From Microbacterium oxydans (GTDB lineage: Bacteria; Actinomycetota; Actinomycetes; Actinomycetales; Microbacteriaceae), in assembly GCF_000956525.1 (NCBI RefSeq), contig NZ_JYIW01000025.1:248001-312000 (forward strand): a stretch of DNA of 64,000 nucleotides, in the 5' to 3' direction. Positions 38,048 to 47,605 of this stretch are shown piece after piece. A program made the translations under genes and the position numbers. Position 1 is the stretch's first letter; each line of letters starts with the position of its first letter. Below the pieces are notes generated by a model. That model had not been told where the DNA came from, ran no database searches, and was given only the letters and a program-made list of their open reading frames with translations.

Positions 38048-39217
38048 GTGCTCACATTCCCTGACGGCTTTCTCTGGGGTGCCGCGACCGCGGCCCATCA
38101 GGTGGAGGGGAACAACACGACCAGCAACTGGTGGGCCATGGAGCACGCTCCCGGTTCGTCGATGGTGGAGCCGTCGGGCGACGCCGCAGACCACTTCCAC
38201 CGGTACCCGGAGGACATGCGGCTGCTCGCAGCGGCCGGCCTGAACTCGTACCGCTTCTCGGTGGAGTGGGCGCGCATCGAGCCGGAGCGCGGCTTCGTCT
38301 CACGGGCGATGCTCGACCACTACCGCCGCATGATCGACACCGCGCGCGAGAACGGGCTCGACCCGACCGTGACGCTGATGCACTTCACGGTGCCGCAGTG
38401 GTTCCAGCAGGACGGCTTCTGGCGAGCGGATGACGCGGTCGACCTGTTCTCCCGCTACGTCGAGACCGTGCTGCCGATCCTCGACGGCGTGAAGTACGTC
38501 TGCACCATCAACGAGCCGAACATCGCTGCGATGCTCGCCGGGGGAGAGGATGCTGCGAACCTCGTGGCGTACGGCCTCCCGAACCCCGACCTCGCGGTCG
38601 CCGACACCCTGCTCGAGGCCCACCACCGGGCATCCGAGCTCGTGCACTCGGTCTCCGGCGCCCAGGCCGGCTGGACCATCGCGACGCAGGCGTTCCACTC
38701 CACCGGCGAGCCCGGCGCCGACGAGATGGTCGCGGAGTACGGCGACCCGCGCGACCACTGGTACCTGGAGCAGTCCGCCGGCGACGATTTCGTCGGCGTG
38801 CAGGCCTACACCCGCACCTTCATCGGCCCCGAGGGTCCTCGCCCGGTGGCTGACGACGTGGAGACCACGCTCACGGGGTGGGAGTTCTTCCCCGAGGCGC
38901 TCGAGATGGGTGTGCGCAGCGCATGGGAGCGCAGTGGCGGCGTGCCGGTGCTCGTCACCGAGAACGGCATCGCGACGGCGGACGACACGCGTCGCATCGC
39001 CTACACGCAGGGCGCTCTGGAAGGACTGCACCGTGCGATCTCGGACGGCATCGAGGTGCGGGCCTACCAGCACTGGAGCGCGCTCGACAACTACGAGTGG
39101 GCGAGCGGTTTCGCGCCGACGTTCGGTCTGATCGGGTTCGACCACGAGACGTTCGAGCGTCACCCGAAGCCCTCGCTCGCCTGGTTGGGCGAGGTCGCGA
39201 AGCGCAACGGCCTCTGA
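38048..39217 (+). CDS. GH1 beta-glucosidase-like enzyme
   Basis: 389 residues, short for GH1 (about 450 is usual). Acid/base E156 in CTINEPN, nucleophile E305 in VTENG, HW in YQHWSALDNYEW for aglycone/+1 contacts, and LTFPDGFLWGAATAAHQVEG at the N terminus. Active-site residues are complete, so the short length reflects trimmed loops. No signal peptide: it hydrolyses imported beta-glucosides in the cytoplasm, consistent with the preceding importer. GTG 38048 has AAGGGAG upstream. Confidence 0.92.
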   Translation: MLTFPDGFLWGAATAAHQVEGNNTTSNWWAMEHAPGSSMVEPSGDAADHFHRYPEDMRLLAAAGLNSYRFSVEWARIEPERGFVSRAMLDHYRRMIDTARENGLDPTVTLMHFTVPQWFQQDGFWRADDAVDLFSRYVETVLPILDGVKYVCTINEPNIAAMLAGGEDAANLVAYGLPNPDLAVADTLLEAHHRASELVHSVSGAQAGWTIATQAFHSTGEPGADEMVAEYGDPRDHWYLEQSAGDDFVGVQAYTRTFIGPEGPRPVADDVETTLTGWEFFPEALEMGVRSAWERSGGVPVLVTENGIATADDTRRIAYTQGALEGLHRAISDGIEVRAYQHWSALDNYEWASGFAPTFGLIGFDHETFERHPKPSLAWLGEVAKRNGL

Positions 39218-39234
39218 ATCCCATCCTGTGACAT

Positions 39235-39274
39235 CCGCTGACGGAGCCTTCTCGACCCGGGGCTCCGTCAGCGG
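39235..39274. terminator. Hairpin after the beta-glucosidase
   Basis: Perfect 14-bp inverted repeat CCGCTGACGGAGCC / GGCTCCGTCAGCGG with a 12-nt loop, 18 bp after the glucosidase stop. It ends the lacI-to-glucosidase unit and precedes the -10 box of the next gene. Confidence 0.82.
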
Positions 39275-39288
39275 CGTACGCTCATGAC

Positions 39289-40854
39289 ATGACGCACGCG
39301 ACGCAGCCGGTGGCCCGGCCACGCGAGAACCCCATGCGGCGCGACCTGGCCAGTGCAGCGCTCGCCGGACTGGCTGCGGCGACGCTCGGCGTCGGTCTCG
39401 GTGAACTGGCCGCGGCCATCATCGATCCGAGTTCGAGCCCGTTCGCGGTGATCGGCGGCGGGTTGATCGACCTCGCGCCGAGCTGGGCGAAGGACACGGC
39501 GATCGCTCTCTTCGGCACTGGTGACAAGGCTGCACTGCTCGTCGGGATCGGCATCGTGCTCGCGGGCGTCGCGGCGCTCGCCGGCATCCTCGAGCTGCGC
39601 CGGCCGGGTGTCGGCGCAGCGATCTTCGGGGTCCTCGGCGCCGTCGCCGTCGTCACGGCGCTGACCCGCGCGAACGCGGGACCGTACGCCTGGGCGCCAG
39701 GAATCGTCGCCGGCGGCATCTCCCTGATCTTCGTGCGGACGCTGACGCGTCGACTCCGCCCCGTCGCCGGCTTCGCTCCCGACCACGACGACCGTCGCCG
39801 CTTCCTCGTCTGGACGGCCGGTACCGCGGCTGCCGGGCTCATCGCGCTCGCGGTCGGCAACATCGCCAGCGGCGCCTCCCGCTCGATCGAGGCGGTCCGC
39901 TCGGCCCTCCGGCTGCCCAAGGCGACGAGCCCTGCGGCTGCTGTGCCTGCGGCGGCCGAACTGGGCATCCCGGGCCTCGCTCCCGTCGTCACCCCGACCA
40001 CGGACTTCTACCGGATCGACACCGCACTCGTCCTGCCGCGGGTGGATCCGGCCGACTGGTCGCTCCGCATCCACGGCATGGTCGACCGCGAGGTGGTGGT
40101 CACCTGGGACGAGTTGCTGGCGCTGCCCATGACCGAGTCGTACGTGACGCTCGCCTGCGTCTCGAACGAGGTGGGCGGCTCGCTCATCGGCAACGCGCGC
40201 TGGCTCGGGTATCCGATCCGCGAGCTGCTCGCCCGCGCCGGCGTGCAGTCCGATGCCGACATGGTGCTCTCGACCTCGATCGACGGGTTCACGGCATCTT
40301 CCCCGCTCGAAGCGCTGACCGATGACCGCGACGCGCTGCTGGCGATCGGCATGAACGGTGATCCACTGCCGATCGAGCACGGCTTCCCGGTGCGGATGGT
40401 CGTGCCCGGGCTGTACGGCTACGTGTCCGCGACGAAATGGGTCACCGAGCTCGAGGTCACCCGGTTCGACGAGGCCATGGGGTATTGGACCCCGCGCGGG
40501 TGGTCGGATCACGGTCCGATCAAGCTGCAGTCGCGCATCGACGTCCCGCGCGGGGGTCGGGTCGTCGAGGCCGGCGATGCGGTGATCGCGGGCATGGCCT
40601 GGCAGCAGCAGGTGGGCGTCGCCGGCGTCGAGGTGCGCGTCGACGGTGGATCCTGGCGTGCCGCCGATCTCGCGACCGCCATCTCGACCGACACCTGGGT
40701 GCAGTGGAGCATCCCCTGGACGGCCGAGAGCGGCTCGCACACGATCGAGTGCCGGGCGATCAGCGCCGACGGCGACACGCAGACCGACCAGCCGGCCGCG
40801 CCTGCGCCCGACGGCGCCCAGGGCTGGCACCGGGTGGATGTGACGGTGAACTGA
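39289..40854 (+). CDS. Membrane-anchored molybdopterin-dependent oxidoreductase (sulfite-oxidase fold)
   Basis: 521 residues. Four or five N-terminal membrane helices (within about 15-205) precede an extracytoplasmic sulfite-oxidase-type domain. The Mo-ligating cysteine is C290 (YVTLACVSNEVGG), followed by GLYGYVSATKWVTELEV and a C-terminal Mo-co dimerisation domain (VEVRVDGGSWRAADL). This N-terminally anchored layout is common in actinobacteria; the physiological substrate is unknown. ATG 39289 follows TACGCT by 6 nt (leaderless). Confidence 0.9.
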   Translation: MTHATQPVARPRENPMRRDLASAALAGLAAATLGVGLGELAAAIIDPSSSPFAVIGGGLIDLAPSWAKDTAIALFGTGDKAALLVGIGIVLAGVAALAGILELRRPGVGAAIFGVLGAVAVVTALTRANAGPYAWAPGIVAGGISLIFVRTLTRRLRPVAGFAPDHDDRRRFLVWTAGTAAAGLIALAVGNIASGASRSIEAVRSALRLPKATSPAAAVPAAAELGIPGLAPVVTPTTDFYRIDTALVLPRVDPADWSLRIHGMVDREVVVTWDELLALPMTESYVTLACVSNEVGGSLIGNARWLGYPIRELLARAGVQSDADMVLSTSIDGFTASSPLEALTDDRDALLAIGMNGDPLPIEHGFPVRMVVPGLYGYVSATKWVTELEVTRFDEAMGYWTPRGWSDHGPIKLQSRIDVPRGGRVVEAGDAVIAGMAWQQQVGVAGVEVRVDGGSWRAADLATAISTDTWVQWSIPWTAESGSHTIECRAISADGDTQTDQPAAPAPDGAQGWHRVDVTVN

Positions 40855-40905
40855 AGGCGGTCCGCGACCGTACCCGGACGGCGTCACACCCACCGGTATC
40901 CCACC

Positions 40906-40911
40906 TAGAAT
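40906..40911 (+). promoter_or_regulatory. -10 box for leaderless metG
   Basis: TAGAAT ends 7 nt before the metG ATG at 40919, so the transcript should start at or next to the A of the start codon. Confidence 0.65.
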
Positions 40912-40918
40912 TGTCCCC

Positions 40919-42496
40919 ATGCCCGCAGGCGAATCCTTCTACATCACCACGCCCATCTACTACCCCTCCGATGTGCCGCACATCGGCCACGGGTACACCT
41001 CGGTGGCGGTCGACACCCTCGCCCGGTGGCACCGTCAGGCGGGCGACGACACCTGGATGCTGACCGGCACCGACGAGCACGGGCAGAAGATGCTGCGCGC
41101 CGCGGCCGCGAACAACGTCACCCCGCAGGAGTGGGTGGACAAGCTCGTCGGCGAGGCATGGTTCCCGCTGCTGGAGACGCTCGACGTCGCGAACGACGAC
41201 TTCATCCGCACCACGCAGGAGCGCCACGAGACCAACGTGCAGACGTTCTTCCAGCGACTCTACGACCGCGGCTACATCTACGCCGGCGAGTACGAGGCGC
41301 TGTACTGCGTGGGCTGCGAGGAGTTCAAGCCCGAGTCCGAGATCGTCGACGGCACCGGGCCCTTCGAGGGTCTCAAGGTGTGCGCGATCCATTCGAAGCC
41401 GCTCGAGCTGCTGCAGGAGAAGAACTACTTCTTCAAGCTGAGCGAGTTCCAGGACCGCCTGCTGGAGCTGTACAAGACGCAGCCCGATTTCGTGCGCCCG
41501 GATTCGGCACGCAACGAGGTCGTCTCGTTCGTGTCGCAGGGGCTCAAGGACCTCTCCATCTCGCGGTCGACGTTCGACTGGGGCATCCCGCTGCCGTGGG
41601 ACGAGTCGCACGTGATCTACGTGTGGGTCGACGCGCTGCTGAACTACGCCACCGCCGTGGGGTACGGCTCCGATGAGGAGACGTTCGCGCGGCGCTGGCC
41701 CGCCTACCACGTGGTCGGCAAGGACATCCTGCGCTTCCACGCCGTGATCTGGCCGGCCATGCTGATGGCTGCGGGCATCGACGTGCCGAAGGGCGTCTTC
41801 GCGCACGGGTGGCTGCTGGTCGGCGGCGAGAAGATGTCGAAGTCGAAGCTCACCGGCATCGCGCCGACCGAGATCACCGACGTGTTCGGATCCGACGCGT
41901 ACCGGTACTACTTCCTGTCGGCGATCGCGTTCGGGCAGGACGGCTCGTTCTCGTGGGAGGACCTGTCCGCGCGGTACCAGTCCGAGCTCGCGAACGGCTT
42001 CGGCAACCTCGCATCGCGCACCACGGCGATGATCCAGAAGTACTTCGAGGGCGTCGTGCCGACGGCAGCGGACTACACCGAGCAGGACCTCGCGATCCAG
42101 AAGATCGTCGCGGATGCCGCGAGCGGTTCGGATGCCGCGATCGAGCAGTTCCGCATCGATGAGGCCATCTCGTCGATCTGGACGATCGTCGATGCGCTGA
42201 ACGGGTACATCACCGAGAACGAGCCGTGGGCGCTGGCCCGCGACGAGGCACAGCGCGGACGCCTGGGTACCGTGCTGTACACCTGCGCTGAAGGGCTGCG
42301 CGCTCTGGCTGTGCTGCTCTCACCGGTCATGCCGCAGGCGACTGAGAAGCTCTGGGTCGCCCTCGGCGCCGCGGAGAGCCTCGGCGCTCTGCAGGACCAG
42401 CCGATCCGCGAGGCCGGAGCCTGGGGCGTGCTGCGCCCCGGCACGAGCGTCGACGCGCTCGCGCCGCTGTTCCCGCGCGTGGAGTCCACCGCCTGA
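40919..42496 (+). CDS. metG: Methionyl-tRNA synthetase
   Basis: 525 residues, class I synthetase. HIGH motif 21-24, KMSKS motif 305-309, and a single zinc knuckle of the CxxC...CxxH kind (CVGC ... CAIH, near 127 and 157), as in the Thermus-type enzyme. No C-terminal tRNA-binding (EMAP) domain. It charges initiator and elongator tRNA-Met. It is followed 3 bp later by tatD, a conserved pair. Confidence 0.97.
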   Translation: MPAGESFYITTPIYYPSDVPHIGHGYTSVAVDTLARWHRQAGDDTWMLTGTDEHGQKMLRAAAANNVTPQEWVDKLVGEAWFPLLETLDVANDDFIRTTQERHETNVQTFFQRLYDRGYIYAGEYEALYCVGCEEFKPESEIVDGTGPFEGLKVCAIHSKPLELLQEKNYFFKLSEFQDRLLELYKTQPDFVRPDSARNEVVSFVSQGLKDLSISRSTFDWGIPLPWDESHVIYVWVDALLNYATAVGYGSDEETFARRWPAYHVVGKDILRFHAVIWPAMLMAAGIDVPKGVFAHGWLLVGGEKMSKSKLTGIAPTEITDVFGSDAYRYYFLSAIAFGQDGSFSWEDLSARYQSELANGFGNLASRTTAMIQKYFEGVVPTAADYTEQDLAIQKIVADAASGSDAAIEQFRIDEAISSIWTIVDALNGYITENEPWALARDEAQRGRLGTVLYTCAEGLRALAVLLSPVMPQATEKLWVALGAAESLGALQDQPIREAGAWGVLRPGTSVDALAPLFPRVESTA

Positions 42497-42499
42497 GCC

Positions 42500-43375
42500 A
42501 TGGCTGAGACGTATGTACGCGAGCGTTCGGGAGACGGCCGCAAGGATCTGAAGTATCCGGCCGCCCCCGAGCCGCTCGCGGTGCCGGTGTACGACAACCA
42601 CGCGCACCTCGAGATCCTCGACGGCGATCAGCCGCTGACGCTGACCGAGCAGTTGGACCGAGCGCAGGCCGTCGGCATCGCCGGGGTGATCCAGGCCTCC
42701 GGCGACATCGAGTCGTCCCGCTGGGCGGTGGAGGCGGCGGCATCCGACTCCCGCGTGCTCGCTGCCGTCGCGATCCACCCGAACGATGCGCCGACGTACG
42801 CCGAGGAGGGTCGTCTGGCCGAGGCGATCGCCGTGATCGATGAGCTTGCAGCGCATCCCCGGACCAGGGCGATCGGCGAGACGGGGCTCGATTTCTTCCG
42901 CACGGAGCCGGAACGCCGCGGCCCGCAGTTCGAGTCCTTCGAGGCGCACATCGCGATCGCGAAGGAGCACGGTCTCGCGATGCAGATCCACGACCGTGAT
43001 GCGCACGACGCCGTGCTCGAGACGCTGACGCGCGTCGGTGCCCCCGAAACGACCGTCTTCCACTGCTTCTCGGGCGACGACGCGATGGCGCGGATCTGCG
43101 CGGATGCCGGCTACCACCTGTCCTTCGCCGGCAACGTCACGTTCAAGAACGCCCAGAATCTGCGCGATGCCCTGAAGGTGACACCGCTCGACCGCATCCT
43201 CGTCGAGACCGACGCCCCGTTCCTCACACCGGTGCCCTTGCGCGGTCGCCCGAACGCGCCCTATCTCGTCCCACTCACGGTGCGATTCATGGCCGCAGAG
43301 CTCGAACTCGACGTCGACGAGCTGTGCGCGCGGCTCGCCGAGAACACCCTGCGCGTCTACGGCGCCTTCGACTGA
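42500..43375 (+). CDS. tatD: TatD-family metal-dependent DNase
   Basis: 291 residues, amidohydrolase-like TIM barrel. Metal ligands: H34 and H36 (DNHAHLE), E in GETGLDFF near 132, H in MQIHDRDAHDAV, H in VFHCFSGDD, and D in VETDAPFLTP. 3'-5' exonuclease activity is known for the family. Co-directional with metG. Its last 19 bp overlap, tail to tail, the antisense MFS gene. Confidence 0.95.
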   Translation: MAETYVRERSGDGRKDLKYPAAPEPLAVPVYDNHAHLEILDGDQPLTLTEQLDRAQAVGIAGVIQASGDIESSRWAVEAAASDSRVLAAVAIHPNDAPTYAEEGRLAEAIAVIDELAAHPRTRAIGETGLDFFRTEPERRGPQFESFEAHIAIAKEHGLAMQIHDRDAHDAVLETLTRVGAPETTVFHCFSGDDAMARICADAGYHLSFAGNVTFKNAQNLRDALKVTPLDRILVETDAPFLTPVPLRGRPNAPYLVPLTVRFMAAELELDVDELCARLAENTLRVYGAFD

Positions 43376-44610
43376 GTGATGTCGGAGATCGGCTTCCACA
43401 CGAACACGAGCGTGAGGGCCGCTCCGGCGAAGGCGAACCACCATGGGCCGGTGAGTCCCCAGATCTCGGCGATCACGCCGCCGATGGCCTGACCGATCAC
43501 CATGCCGCCGAACACGCCGACCATGTTGACCGAGGCAACCCGACCCTGCAGGGCAGGGGGGACCAGGCGCTGCCGCACGGTGGTCGAGATCGTGCCCCAC
43601 ACGAACGCGTAGGCGCCGAAGAAGAACATGATCACCAGCGCCACCCACCCGGTCGTGGTGAGCGCGAAGGACAGATGCATGAGCACTTCGAGCGAGAGCA
43701 CGACCCGCATGAGGGTCGCGAACGACACGTGGCGCTCGAGCCAGCCGAAGCTCACGGTCGCGAGCAGTCCGCCGACGGCCGAGGCCGTCGTGAGCGCGCC
43801 ATAGCCGACCGCGCCCATGTGCAGGTGCTCGGTCGCGTAGAGCACGAGCACGCCCCAGGGCGCGGCCCAGGTGACGTTGAAGAGCAGGATGATCAGCACC
43901 AGCATCCGCACCGGGGGATTGCGCCAGAGCCAGCGCAGCCCTTCGGCGATGTCGGTGTGGACTGGGGGATGCCCGACCTCCTGGGTCTCTGAGCCTGTCG
44001 AAGGGCGCGGCGGCACCGGCGTCTTCGCCATGCGGGAGATCAGCACGACGGCGAGGCTCACGCACACCACTTCGAGCAGGAACGGCCAGGCGGTGCCCGC
44101 AGCGAAGAGGAAGGCGCCGAGCGGCGGGCCAGCGAACTGGTTCGCGACGAGATAGCCAGCCTGCAGCCGTGCGTTGCCGATGCCGAGGTCAGAAGGTTCG
44201 ACGAGCATCGGCAGCAGCGTGCTGCCAGCGGTGTCGACGAACACCTCTGCCGTGCCGTACAGGAAGGCGACGGCGAGCACGACCCAGATGTTCGCGACGC
44301 CGGTGACCAGGAACACGCAGAGCCCGGCGAGCACGATCGCGCGAGCGGCATTCGCGAACATCACCAGTCGCCGCCGGTCGAAACGGTCGGCGATCGCGCC
44401 CGCGTGCAGCCCGAACAGCAGCCACGGGAGGAACTGCAGGATCGCGCCGGCCGCGACCAGCAGCGGCGACGACGTCATCGACGCGATCAGCAGGGGAGCA
44501 GCCGCGAGAGCCACCCCGTCGCCCACGTTGCTGGTCCACGATGAGGCGAGCAGCCACCGGAAGTCTCTGCCCATGCGGCGCGGGGCGACGAGCTCACCGA
44601 GGGAGGGCAT
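43357..44610 (-). CDS. MFS transporter, DHA3-like exporter
   Basis: 417 residues, twelve predicted helices; GLHAGAIADRFDRRRLVMFANAARA after helix 2 is the MFS motif A region, and the fold resembles enterobactin/macrolide exporters (MFS_3). Between helices 6 and 7 (about residues 202-209) a dispersed repeat encodes PRPSTGSETQ. ATG 44610 follows TAGTCT (minus strand) by 6 nt (leaderless). It is antisense between tatD and rsmA, where many actinobacteria carry an rpf-type gene. Confidence 0.88.
   Translation of the reverse strand: MPSLGELVAPRRMGRDFRWLLASSWTSNVGDGVALAAAPLLIASMTSSPLLVAAGAILQFLPWLLFGLHAGAIADRFDRRRLVMFANAARAIVLAGLCVFLVTGVANIWVVLAVAFLYGTAEVFVDTAGSTLLPMLVEPSDLGIGNARLQAGYLVANQFAGPPLGAFLFAAGTAWPFLLEVVCVSLAVVLISRMAKTPVPPRPSTGSETQEVGHPPVHTDIAEGLRWLWRNPPVRMLVLIILLFNVTWAAPWGVLVLYATEHLHMGAVGYGALTTASAVGGLLATVSFGWLERHVSFATLMRVVLSLEVLMHLSFALTTTGWVALVIMFFFGAYAFVWGTISTTVRQRLVPPALQGRVASVNMVGVFGGMVIGQAIGGVIAEIWGLTGPWWFAFAGAALTLVFVWKPISDITQSKAP
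43984..44005 (-). repeat. Dispersed repeat inside the MFS gene
   Basis: On the coding (minus) strand CCCTTCGACAGGCTCAGAG..., in frame, encoding PSTGSET in the cytosolic loop between helices 6 and 7. Confidence 0.88.
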
Positions 44611-44665
44611 CCCCAGAGACTAGCCGCCGCCGGGGACATCGCTCTCGGTAGGGGACAATGGAGCA

Positions 44666-45535
44666 ATGACCGTCACGCTGCTCGGCGCAACCGAGATCCG
44701 CCGCCTCGCCACCGAGCTCGACGTCACCCCGACGAAGAAGCTCGGCCAGAACTTCGTGGTCGACGCGAACACCGTGCGGAAGATCGTGCATGCCGCCCGC
44801 GTGCAGCCGGGGGAGCGCGTGGTCGAGGTCGGCCCAGGGCTCGGCTCATTGACCCTCGCGATCCTCGAGGCGGGAGCATCCGTCACGGCCGTCGAGATCG
44901 ATCACCGTCTGGCCGCCAGGCTCGCGCAGACGGCTGCAGAGCACGGTGTCGAGGACGGCAGGCTCACGGTCGTCGACGCGGACGCGCTCCGCATCACCGA
45001 ACTGCCAGGCGAGCCGACGGTGCTCGTGGCGAACCTGCCCTACAACGTCTCGGTGCCGGTGCTGCTGCACTTCCTCGAGCATTTCGCCTACCTGCAGCGC
45101 GGCGTCGTGATGGTGCAGGCGGAGGTGGCGGAGCGCATCGCCGCGAAGCCAGGCTCGAAGATCTACGGCTCGCCGAGCGTGAAGGCGGCCTGGTACGGCG
45201 ACTGGCGGCTGTGCGGGAACGTCTCGCGCCAGGTGTTCTGGCCCGTCCCGAACGTCGACAGCCTGCTGGTCGGATTCGACCGGTCCGCAGGCGAGCGCGG
45301 CAGCGAGGACGAGCGCCGACGCACGTTCCAGATCGTGGATGCCGCGTTCAACCAGCGACGCAAGATGCTTCGTCAGGCCCTGTCGTCGCTGTTCGGCAGC
45401 TCCGCGGCGGCATCTGAGGTGCTGATCGGCGCCGGAGTCGCCCCGACCGCCCGAGGCGAGGACCTCACGGTCGAGGACTATCACCGTATTGCGCTGTATG
45501 CCGCGACGACGGGCGCGATGGGCGACAGGGACTAA
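44666..45535 (+). CDS. rsmA: 16S rRNA dimethyladenosine transferase RsmA (KsgA)
   Basis: 289 residues. GQNF (27-30), SAM motif EVGPGLGSLT (54-63), acidic VEID, and the catalytic NLPY motif (123-126). It dimethylates A1518 and A1519 of 16S rRNA; loss gives kasugamycin resistance. ATG 44666 follows GACAAT by 6 nt, a probable leaderless start. Confidence 0.97.
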   Translation: MTVTLLGATEIRRLATELDVTPTKKLGQNFVVDANTVRKIVHAARVQPGERVVEVGPGLGSLTLAILEAGASVTAVEIDHRLAARLAQTAAEHGVEDGRLTVVDADALRITELPGEPTVLVANLPYNVSVPVLLHFLEHFAYLQRGVVMVQAEVAERIAAKPGSKIYGSPSVKAAWYGDWRLCGNVSRQVFWPVPNVDSLLVGFDRSAGERGSEDERRRTFQIVDAAFNQRRKMLRQALSSLFGSSAAASEVLIGAGVAPTARGEDLTVEDYHRIALYAATTGAMGDRD

Positions 45536-45544
45536 TCTGGCACC

Positions 45545-46612
45545 GTGACCGACTCGCCCCGCTTCAGCCCGAACGTTCCCGAACTGCACCGCCCGTACGC
45601 CGCTGATGAGGCCCGCTATCAGCAGTTCGCCTACCGCCAGGTCGGGTCGTCCGGCCTCTTCCTGCCGCCGATCTCGCTCGGCCTGTGGTGGAACTTCGGC
45701 GACAACATCCCGCTCGACAACCAGCGCGCGCTGCTGCGTCACGCGTTCGACAACGGCATCACGCACTTCGACCTCGCCAACAACTACGGCCCGCCATACG
45801 GCTCAGCCGAGAAGAACTTCGGGCGCATCTTCGCCGAGGACTTCCGTCCCTACCGCGACGAGCTGATCATCTCGTCGAAGGCCGGCTGGGACATGTGGCC
45901 CGGCCCGTACGGCGACTTCGCGAGCCGCAAGTACATCCTCGCGAGCGCCGAGCAGTCGCTGACCCGCATGGGGCTCGACTACGTCGACATCTTCTACTCG
46001 CACCGGGTCGACCCGGTGACGCCGATCGCCGAGACCGTCGGTGCGCTCGACACCCTGGTCCGCCAGGGCAAGGCGCTCTACGTCGGCATCTCCTCCTACA
46101 GCGCCGAGCGCACGCAGGAGGCCGTTGACGTGGCCAAGGAGCTCGGCACGCCGCTGGTGATCCACCAGCCGGCGTACTCGATCCTCAACCGCTGGGTCGA
46201 GGACGGACTCGACGACACGCTGCAGGCCAACGGCCTCGGCGCCATCGCCTTCACGCCGCTCGCGCAGGGACTCCTGACCGACAAGTACCTCGGTGATGGC
46301 ACCGCTGACCGTGCGCAGCAGCGCGGTTCGCTGCCGGAGGGGCGACTCTCGGACGACGCCGTGCAGACGCTGCGATCGCTGAACGAGATCGCCCGCGAGC
46401 GCGGTCAGTCCCTCGCCCAGCTCGCCCTGCAGTGGACGCTGCGCAATCCGGTCGTCGCCTCGGCGCTGATCGGGGCATCGCGCACCTCACAGCTCGATGA
46501 GAACCTCGCCGCGGTCAACGGCCCGCCGCTGACCGCGGAGGAGCTGGCGCGCATCGACGAGCTCGCCGGTTCCATCGACGTGAACCTGTGGGCGAAGTCC
46601 TCGGAGCTGTGA
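45545..46612 (+). CDS. Aldo/keto reductase, YghZ/MgrA (L-glyceraldehyde-3-phosphate reductase) type
   Basis: 355 residues. Tetrad D76, Y81, K112, H153 (HFDLANNYGPPYGSAE; SSKAGWDMWPGPYG; YSHRVD). The GPPYGSAE insertion and GWDMWPGPYG are characteristic of the YghZ/Kv-beta-like AKR14 group, which reduces L-glyceraldehyde 3-phosphate or methylglyoxal. GTG 45545 follows TAATCT by 6 nt, so it has its own promoter although it lies between rsmA and ispE. Confidence 0.92.
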   Translation: MTDSPRFSPNVPELHRPYAADEARYQQFAYRQVGSSGLFLPPISLGLWWNFGDNIPLDNQRALLRHAFDNGITHFDLANNYGPPYGSAEKNFGRIFAEDFRPYRDELIISSKAGWDMWPGPYGDFASRKYILASAEQSLTRMGLDYVDIFYSHRVDPVTPIAETVGALDTLVRQGKALYVGISSYSAERTQEAVDVAKELGTPLVIHQPAYSILNRWVEDGLDDTLQANGLGAIAFTPLAQGLLTDKYLGDGTADRAQQRGSLPEGRLSDDAVQTLRSLNEIARERGQSLAQLALQWTLRNPVVASALIGASRTSQLDENLAAVNGPPLTAEELARIDELAGSIDVNLWAKSSEL

Positions 46613-46625
46613 CGGTCGTCGGATC

Positions 46626-47558
46626 ATGAGCGTCTTCGCGTCGACCGAGTCCGTGCATGTGCGGGCGCCGGGGAAGATCAACCTCTACCTCGGCGTCGGC
46701 GGACGCCACGACGACGGATACCACGCGCTCGCGACGGTGTTCCAGGCCGTCTCGCTGTATGAGGACGTGATCGCGCGCCCGGCCGACGACTTCTCGATCA
46801 CGGTGTCGGGCGTCGACGACGTCGATTCGGTGCCGCTCGATGATCGCAACCTCGCGATGCGCGCGGCGAAGCTGCTCGCCACCGCCACCGACTACGACCG
46901 GGGAGTGGCACTCGAGGTCCGCAAGAGCGTGCCGGTCGCGGGTGGCATGGGCGGTGGGTCGGCGGATGCCGCGGCCGCGCTCGTCGCGTGCGACGCGCTG
47001 TGGGGCACCGGCCTCTCATCGACGCGGATGCATGAGCTCGCGGCGCGGCTCGGCGCCGATGTGCCGTTCGCGCTGCACGGCGGCACCGCGGTGGGCACAG
47101 GGCGCGGTGACCAGCTGAATCCCGCGCTCGCGCGTGGCCGCTTCGACTGGGTGCTCGTGACGAGCGAGCAGGGTCTCTCGACGCCCGTCGTCTACGGACG
47201 GCTCGACGCGCTGCGCGAGGAGGAGGGGATGCTCGCGGATGATCCGCCGATGTCGCTCGATGTGCCGATCCCGGTGCTCCAGGCGCTGCGCGCGGGTGAC
47301 CCGGCGCTGCTCGCCGAGTCGCTCCTGAACGATCTGCAGGCGGCGGCTGTCTTCGAGCGCCCTGATCTCGATGCGACCATCCAGGACGGTATCCGAGCCG
47401 GCGCGCTGCACGGCATCGTCTCGGGCTCGGGTCCGACAGTGGCGCTGCTGTGCGCGGATCCGGAATCCGCGCAGGATGTGCAGTCGGTGCTGCAGCGGTC
47501 CGGTCGTGAGGCATTGCATGTGCACGGCCCGGTGCCGGGTGCGCGCATCATCCGCTGA
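46626..47558 (+). CDS. ispE: 4-diphosphocytidyl-2-C-methyl-D-erythritol kinase
   Basis: 310 residues, GHMP kinase. Substrate lysine K17 (APGKINLYL), ATP loop PVAGGMGGGSADAAAA (103-118), ADVPFALHGGTAVG and the C-terminal VSGSGPTVALL glycine motif. Fourth enzyme of the MEP isoprenoid pathway. It starts 13 bp after the aldo/keto reductase. Confidence 0.96.
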   Translation: MSVFASTESVHVRAPGKINLYLGVGGRHDDGYHALATVFQAVSLYEDVIARPADDFSITVSGVDDVDSVPLDDRNLAMRAAKLLATATDYDRGVALEVRKSVPVAGGMGGGSADAAAALVACDALWGTGLSSTRMHELAARLGADVPFALHGGTAVGTGRGDQLNPALARGRFDWVLVTSEQGLSTPVVYGRLDALREEEGMLADDPPMSLDVPIPVLQALRAGDPALLAESLLNDLQAAAVFERPDLDATIQDGIRAGALHGIVSGSGPTVALLCADPESAQDVQSVLQRSGREALHVHGPVPGARIIR

Positions 47559-47605
47559 CGTCGAACGATTCGAAGAGGTCGAACGGTCCGAAGGGGGTCG
47601 AAGCG

